A stretch of DNA of 64,000 nt, taken from Pseudomonas turukhanskensis. Its GTDB lineage: Bacteria > Pseudomonadota > Gammaproteobacteria > Pseudomonadales > Pseudomonadaceae. The stretch spans positions 186,001 through 250,000 of the forward strand of contig NZ_BSFN01000002.1 of assembly GCF_027922365.1 (NCBI RefSeq), written 5' to 3'. The notes under the pieces are model-generated. The model was not told the origin of the DNA, ran no database searches, and saw only the letters and a list, made by a program, of their open reading frames with translations. The position numbers and the translations under genes are program-made. Of the stretch, positions 59,214-64,000 are shown in pieces. Numbering within the stretch: position 1 is the stretch's first letter; the number at the start of each line of letters is the position of its first letter.

Positions 59214-61697
59214 TTACAGCAACGTTTTCCCCGGTTCGGCTTCCGAGTGAATTTCGCCATTGATGGAGATCATGGCGCCATCGGTGTTAAGCAGTGTGAT
59301 GCCGTCGCCGAGTTCCAGCCGCTCATGAGCATAGATGACCGAGTGCGCTCGGTTGTGCAGGACGCCGCCGTTGAACGTCAGCAGCATACCGTCGATCCAC
59401 GAGCCACCATCGTTGAGAATGCTGCCAGGGGTAGTGAACGTTACGTCCTCGCCCGCAATAATGGACCCGTTGGTATTGAAGATGTTGCCTTTGGCGGTCA
59501 GGGATAGGGCGCCGTCGCTGGCGATAATGCCAGAGTCCGTGTTTCGCAGAATGCCATCGCTGCTGATGTGGGTGTCATTGCTGGCTAGAACGGTGCCGGT
59601 GTTAGTCAGATTTCCACCCGCACGAACGACCAGGTTGCCTCCTGCGGAATACATATTACCGCCGTTGTAAAGGTGGCCGGCGGTGAGAGTCATATCACCT
59701 TGCCGAGCGACTATTCCCGAGCCTTGTTCACTGGCAAAGCTGGTATCCGCGCTCAGGCTTAAACTGCCCCCGGACAGCAGGTTAGAGCCTTCCCACAGGC
59801 GCATCACCTGCGTTGTGATGGTAAGGTCATTGCCGGCTACCACCCAGTTGCTGCTGTTGCTGAAAGAGGAGTTGGCGCGTACACGCACGTCTCCATGCGC
59901 CGCCAGTGAGCCACTTTTGCCAACCGTGACATTGTCCTGGTTGATAATCAGGTTGTTTTTGGCGGCAATTTGGCCGTAGTTCAGCAAGTCGGCGGTAATG
60001 CCCGGTGCTCGGCGAGTGATTAGCAGGTTGTTGCCAGAATAGAACTCAGCCCAGTACGCGTTGGTATGGCGCCCGTGTCCCAGGTGCAGAGTCAAATCTC
60101 CTGCGGCGCTCAACGCCCCCTCGTTATACAGCGCGTCGGTTTTTAGGACGGCCGTTGTACCTCCGAAAATGCCGCCACAAAACGTCTGCATCGCGCCGCG
60201 AGTGCAGTGGTTATTGAAGGTTTGGGTGGCCACATCAATCGCGGCATTGCTTCGCACTATGCCGGTGTTGTTCAGCGTGTCGGCAGCAATGCGCAGGCCT
60301 TGGCTACCATGGTTGTCGATAATGCCTCGCGTGTTATTGAGCCGCCTGGCAGTGATGTCCATGCCGCCTGCCGATTCGATCGTTGCGCTGCTCACTATCT
60401 TACTGGGGGTCCCGTTGGGTATGCCGTTTTCAAGAACGACTAGAGCTCCATCGAGCGGTTTCACGAACTGGGCAATGCGCCCGTTGTAGTCATAACCTAC
60501 GAGCGTACCTGTCAGGTTCAGCTCGTCGACCTTGATGGACAGGGCCGCGGTGTGTGGATCATTGGCAGTGGTTTTCAGCGTGGTGCCGTGCACATTTAAG
60601 GTCTTGGCGTTCGCGGTAAAGCGGCTGCTGTTGGTGGCGGCGCTCAAGTGGACGTCGTCGGCGGTGATGTGAATATCGCCTGCGGCCGTCATGCCAGCGA
60701 TCGAACTCATCTTTGAAAGTGCCAAATCACCGCTCGTTTGCACAGTGAGGTCGCGCCCGGCATCGACCCGGGTTAGCGCAATATCACCGTCGGCCATGAT
60801 GCGAATGTCTCGCTCGCTGTGTATCAGCCCCGCGTGGCGAACGCCGACGCCGCTTTCAGTGCTGATAAGCGTGATATGGCCACCATGCATCGCACCAGCC
60901 AGGCTTCCGTCTATCGCGATTCCCGGAGTGTTCTCTGCGGTGCCCTGCAGTCGGGAGGCGGTGCGCAGTTGGCTGTCGTAGCGATTCAGGCCGGCGACAA
61001 CCTGGACGTCAGCCCTGCTGTCCGGCGTGCCCACGCTGCCGTTGAGCGTCACCACGCGGGAGACGATATCGAAGTAACTAAGGTCTCGCGTATCGACCCC
61101 CAAGTTACCCACTATCACTTGTGCTGCGTTGTTCTGCACATTGAGGTGTCGCGCGTCGGCCAGGTCCGGCACGCCGGTAGTCGCGACGAAGCCGCGCATA
61201 TTCACGGTGCTGACGCCGTTGAGGGTGACGCCATTGGGGTTGGCCACTATCACATCGGCCTTGGCGCCGAACACTTCCATCGTCCCCGCCAACGTGCTCG
61301 GCTTATTGCCAGTCACTTCGGTAAGAATCGCCTTGGCGGCCTGGGCGAGGTTGGGGTTGGCTTCAAGGTTGCCAGCGAGCTTGCTGGTGCCGGCGCTCAG
61401 GCTGTTGTTGAAAACTACACCGGGTTTGTCGACATTGAATTGCTCAAAGCGATTATGCGAGAGGCCTTTGCTGGTGGGGTTGGCAATTCCAATGACTGGT
61501 ACGCCGTTGGCCATGCCGATCTTTTGGCCAGGCGAGGTATTAGCTGACAATTTTATTTCGGCCATGGTAAGGCCTGGCAGAGACATCGCCAGTAACAACA
61601 GCCAGCTAGGCCCAGGCTGAAAACGAGCGCCGTGGCTCGTTACAGCATGCGGTGGGGTGGCTGAGGTTGGTAGGCGAGGGAAACGTTCCATGGACAT
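59214..61697 (-). CDS. Short filamentous-haemagglutinin-type exoprotein (TpsA-like)
   Basis: An 827-residue two-partner-secretion exoprotein. After a signal peptide (WLLLLAMSLPGLTMAE, about 32-47) comes the TPS haemagglutination-activity domain (about 48-300). It carries the hallmark motifs FNNSLSAGTSKLAGNLEANP, TEVTGNKPSTLAG and VANPNGVTLNG. The remainder is filamentous repeats (NTDSGIIASDGALSLTAKGN type). There is no C-terminal pretoxin or toxin region, and no TpsB transporter within the window. The sequence ends shortly after a repeat (HSEAEPGKTLL). Either ATG at 61697 or 61691 may be used; AGGA lies three or nine bases before them. Probably a small adhesin or a truncated larger protein. 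Confidence 0.85.
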   Translation of the reverse strand: MSMERFPRLPTSATPPHAVTSHGARFQPGPSWLLLLAMSLPGLTMAEIKLSANTSPGQKIGMANGVPVIGIANPTSKGLSHNRFEQFNVDKPGVVFNNSLSAGTSKLAGNLEANPNLAQAAKAILTEVTGNKPSTLAGTMEVFGAKADVIVANPNGVTLNGVSTVNMRGFVATTGVPDLADARHLNVQNNAAQVIVGNLGVDTRDLSYFDIVSRVVTLNGSVGTPDSRADVQVVAGLNRYDSQLRTASRLQGTAENTPGIAIDGSLAGAMHGGHITLISTESGVGVRHAGLIHSERDIRIMADGDIALTRVDAGRDLTVQTSGDLALSKMSSIAGMTAAGDIHITADDVHLSAATNSSRFTANAKTLNVHGTTLKTTANDPHTAALSIKVDELNLTGTLVGYDYNGRIAQFVKPLDGALVVLENGIPNGTPSKIVSSATIESAGGMDITARRLNNTRGIIDNHGSQGLRIAADTLNNTGIVRSNAAIDVATQTFNNHCTRGAMQTFCGGIFGGTTAVLKTDALYNEGALSAAGDLTLHLGHGRHTNAYWAEFYSGNNLLITRRAPGITADLLNYGQIAAKNNLIINQDNVTVGKSGSLAAHGDVRVRANSSFSNSSNWVVAGNDLTITTQVMRLWEGSNLLSGGSLSLSADTSFASEQGSGIVARQGDMTLTAGHLYNGGNMYSAGGNLVVRAGGNLTNTGTVLASNDTHISSDGILRNTDSGIIASDGALSLTAKGNIFNTNGSIIAGEDVTFTTPGSILNDGGSWIDGMLLTFNGGVLHNRAHSVIYAHERLELGDGITLLNTDGAMISINGEIHSEAEPGKTLL

Positions 61698-61809
61698 ACT
61701 TCCTTAACGATTGGTGTGGGCCAAGACTAATCGTTAGCAATTTTGCGTATGCAGCCGGGCTCGTTGGCAGGCGTCAGGTGCTTCCGTCTGGAGGAAGGAT
61801 GTGAAGTAG

Positions 61810-61825
61810 AAAAAATGCATTTTTT
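61810..61825. repeat. AAAAAATGCATTTTTT palindrome
   Basis: A perfect 16-base palindrome in the gap between the exoprotein and glycosyltransferase genes. It could be a regulatory site, but nothing ties it to a known family. Confidence 0.4.
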
Positions 61826-61830
61826 TGCGG

Positions 61831-61872
61831 CAATGAAAAAGGGCAGCCACTTGGCTGCCCTTTTTCATTGCT
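61831..61872. terminator. Bidirectional terminator after the NdvB-like gene
   Basis: 20-base perfect arms, GCAATGAAAAAGGGCAGCCA and TGGCTGCCCTTTTTCATTGC, with a two-base centre. On the - strand it follows the NdvB-like stop and precedes the exoprotein gene, separating the two. Confidence 0.9.
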
Positions 61873-61878
61873 ATCACA

Positions 61879-64000
61879 TTACTCGGCTAACGCCACTTCC
61901 GGCGTTTCCGGCGGCTTGGGCAAGGACGACAGCAGCGCCATGATCAGTGCCGCGAGGTAAGGCAAGGACTGCACTAGCAGCATTGCTACCCAGAACTTCA
62001 CGTCGTTGCTCGGGAAACCCTGCACGATGCCGATGCCAATCGCCGCGCCCCATAGCAGCAGCATGATGAACACCTCTTCACGCGCCTCGGCCATGGCCAC
62101 CATGAATCCGTGGCTGGAGCGCATTTTCGGCGTGCGGAAGAACGGGATGCTGGTGGTGAAGAAGCCGTACAGCACCGCCTTGGCGATGGTGTGCGACAGC
62201 GCCAGACCTGCCAGGGCCGCGCAGAACGCGTCCTTGAGGTTAACGCCCACGGCACGCTGGTAGAGGAACACGATCTTGCCGAACTTGAAGAAGAACAGCG
62301 CCAATGGTGGGATCGCGAAAATCAGCAGCGGCGGGTCGACACGTTGCGGCACGATGATCATCGCCGCCGACCACAACAGGGCACCGGCGGTGAAGAAGAT
62401 GTTCAGACCGTCCGCCACCCATGGCAGCCAACCGGCCACGAAGTGGTAACGCTGACCGCGCTTGAGTTCGGTGTTCTTGCCGCGGAACAGTTCCCGGGCG
62501 TGGCCTTTCATGATCTGAATGGCGCCGTAGGCCCAGCGGAAGCGCTGCTTCTTGTAGTCGATAAAGGTATCCGGCATCAGGCCTTTGCCGAAGCTGTCGT
62601 AGGCATAGGCGGCGGAGTAGCCTTTTTCGAATACACGCAGACCCAATTCGGCGTCTTCACAGATGGTCCAGTCGGCCCACTTCAGCTCGTCCATCACGGT
62701 ACGGCGAATCATGGTCATGGTGCCGTGCTGGATGATCGCGTCGCGGTCGTTGCGGGTGACCATGCCGATATGGAAGAAGCCTTTGTATTCGGCGTAGCAG
62801 AGCTTTTTGAAGGCGCTGCCGTTCTGGTCGCGGTAGTCCTGCGGCGATTGCACCACGGCGATTTTGGGGTCGGCAAAATGCGGCACCATGTGCTTGAGCC
62901 AGTTGGGGTCGACGCAGTAGTCCGAGTCGATCACCGCCACCACTTCGGCATCGGGCGCTGTGTGCGGCAGGATGTAGTTCAGCGCGCCGCCTTTGAAGCC
63001 ATGCAGCGGTGCCACGTGGAAGAAGCGGAAGCGCGGGCCCAGGACGTTTTCGCAGTAGGCCTGTACCGGCTCCCAAACCGCTGGGTCTTTGGTGTTGTTG
63101 TCGATGATCAACACCTCAAAGTCCGGGTAGTCCAGGGCGGCCAACGCGTCGAGGGTCTGTTTGACCATCTCCGGCGGCTCGTTGTAGCACGGCACATGGA
63201 TCGACACTTTCGGCCGGTAGGTGCTGTCGCCGATCACCGGATTGAACGGCCGACGACGTTTGTGCACCCACACGGCCTCGGCCAGTTCATGGGCTTCGGT
63301 GAGCAGCACGATAAACACGCCGATGGCGCCGATACCCAGGAGCAAGCCCACGGTCAGGCTGAACCAGGTGCTGTATTGCTGGCTGTAGTCGTAGCCGATC
63401 CACACCAGTACCGAGCCGCCGGCGAAGGCAACGAAGGTCAGGAAGGTGCGGCCGCGTTGACGCAGGGCGCTGCCGTCGATCAGCAGCAAGGCCAGGGCGA
63501 GCATGGCCAGTACCACCGAACCGATGGCCAGCACGCGCCATTGCGGAATGGCCACTACCGGGCCTTCGAAGGCAAATTTTTGCTGTCGGGCCGCGTTGAA
63601 CACGCCCCAGTAAGCGCCGACCGACCCCTCATCGCTGGCCTTCCACGGCTGGTCAAAGGCTTCGATCACAAAGTAGTTGTAGCCTTTGGCGTTAAGCGTG
63701 TTTACCAGGGTGCGCAGGTAAATGGCCTGGTCCGCCTGTGTGGCGTCAGCACCACCGCGCATACGGCCGTTGCTCGGCCAGCCCACCTCGGACAGCAGCA
63801 GCGGTTTTTTCGGGAAGATACGTTTCAGGTCGCGCGCACGATCGAGCACGAACTGCGTGGAGTCTTCCATGGGAATGAATTCCCAGTAAGGCAGGATGTG
63901 CGCGGCCACCAGGTCGGTGTGGTTCGCCAACTGCGGGTATTTTTCCCAGATGTGCCACTGCTCGGAGGTGGTCACCGGCACTTTTACCTGCGCGCGTACG
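61879..64000 (-). CDS. ndvB: NdvB-like fusion of GH17 glucanase and GT2 glucan synthase (5' truncated)
   Basis: Membrane enzyme for cyclic beta-1,3-glucan synthesis, in P. aeruginosa linked to biofilm-specific antibiotic tolerance. The visible N-terminal part is the end of a GH17 domain with the nucleophile Glu in LLLSEVGWPSNG and the following YFVIEAFDQPWK. Two helices then lead to a GT2 domain: SIHVPCYNEPPE, DSDYCVD (DxD), CEDAELGLRV and KKQRFRWAYG. About five membrane helices follow. The frame continues to the window edge, so the N-terminus with the rest of GH17 is missing. Confidence 0.88.
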   Translation of the reverse strand, partial: VRAQVKVPVTTSEQWHIWEKYPQLANHTDLVAAHILPYWEFIPMEDSTQFVLDRARDLKRIFPKKPLLLSEVGWPSNGRMRGGADATQADQAIYLRTLVNTLNAKGYNYFVIEAFDQPWKASDEGSVGAYWGVFNAARQQKFAFEGPVVAIPQWRVLAIGSVVLAMLALALLLIDGSALRQRGRTFLTFVAFAGGSVLVWIGYDYSQQYSTWFSLTVGLLLGIGAIGVFIVLLTEAHELAEAVWVHKRRRPFNPVIGDSTYRPKVSIHVPCYNEPPEMVKQTLDALAALDYPDFEVLIIDNNTKDPAVWEPVQAYCENVLGPRFRFFHVAPLHGFKGGALNYILPHTAPDAEVVAVIDSDYCVDPNWLKHMVPHFADPKIAVVQSPQDYRDQNGSAFKKLCYAEYKGFFHIGMVTRNDRDAIIQHGTMTMIRRTVMDELKWADWTICEDAELGLRVFEKGYSAAYAYDSFGKGLMPDTFIDYKKQRFRWAYGAIQIMKGHARELFRGKNTELKRGQRYHFVAGWLPWVADGLNIFFTAGALLWSAAMIIVPQRVDPPLLIFAIPPLALFFFKFGKIVFLYQRAVGVNLKDAFCAALAGLALSHTIAKAVLYGFFTTSIPFFRTPKMRSSHGFMVAMAEAREEVFIMLLLWGAAIGIGIVQGFPSNDVKFWVAMLLVQSLPYLAALIMALLSSLPKPPETPEVALAE

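Noticed and set aside
59214..61697. Contact-dependent inhibition (CdiA) toxin system
   Set aside because: No C-terminal toxin, no pretoxin motif, and no immunity or CdiB gene in the window; only the TPS and filamentous repeat parts are present.

Overview
The window is a chromosomal segment of a Pseudomonas-type gammaproteobacterium. The evidence is the GC-rich coding sequence, GTAG-headed REP palindromes between genes, and a long gene order that I recall as matching P. aeruginosa: valS-holC-pepA // lptF-lptG, tRNA-Leu, queA-tgt-yajC-secD-secF, suhB // trmJ-cysE-iscRSUA-hscBA-fdx-iscX-ndk-rlmN-pilF-rodZ-ispG-hisS-yfgM-bamB-der, then an aminotransferase and an omega-amidase. Both ends cut genes: a secreted zinc metalloprotease on the left and an NdvB-like glucanase/glucan synthase on the right.

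Layout. 1-11.7 kb: metalloprotease, a YjeH-like amino acid exporter divergent from an Lrp/AsnC regulator, a HAD phosphatase, the sbcD-sbcC nuclease operon, a GFA-fold protein, a periplasmic solute-binding protein, and a LysR regulator divergent from a PACE efflux pump. 11.7-23.8 kb: a lipoprotein tyrosine phosphatase, rlmF, small conserved proteins, valS, an unknown protein, holC, pepA, lptFG, an RDD membrane protein and a cold-shock protein. 24.0-29.2 kb: a five-gene, fully overlapping MarR-FUSC-DUF1656-HlyD-NodT efflux operon with a recognisable promoter and operator. 29.2-32.9 kb: an accessory stretch next to the 3' end of tRNA-Leu(CAA), with a secreted beta-propeller protein, a decayed IS1182-type transposase and an acyltransferase-3 membrane protein. 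33.1-59.2 kb: dense housekeeping genes for queuosine, Sec translocation, cysteine and Fe-S cluster biogenesis, type IV pilus, cell shape, isoprenoids and outer-membrane assembly. 59.2-64 kb: a short FHA-type exoprotein and the NdvB-like enzyme.

How the genes work together. cysE makes O-acetylserine for cysteine, and IscS takes sulfur from cysteine for the Isc machinery. IscR autoregulates that operon through a near-consensus type 1 site over its promoter. Downstream Fe-S users (rlmN, ispG) lie in the same cluster. yajC-secDF, yfgM and bamB serve protein export and outer-membrane assembly, and lptFG serves LPS export. The aminotransferase/omega-amidase pair fits glutamine-driven transamination in methionine salvage.

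I see no CRISPR array, prophage or obvious new defence system. The least ordinary items are the lipid-anchored tyrosine phosphatase, the propeller protein with its hairpin leader beside tRNA-Leu, the solitary 827-residue TpsA-like protein, and several REP-type repeats, two of which supply the stop codon of the preceding gene.
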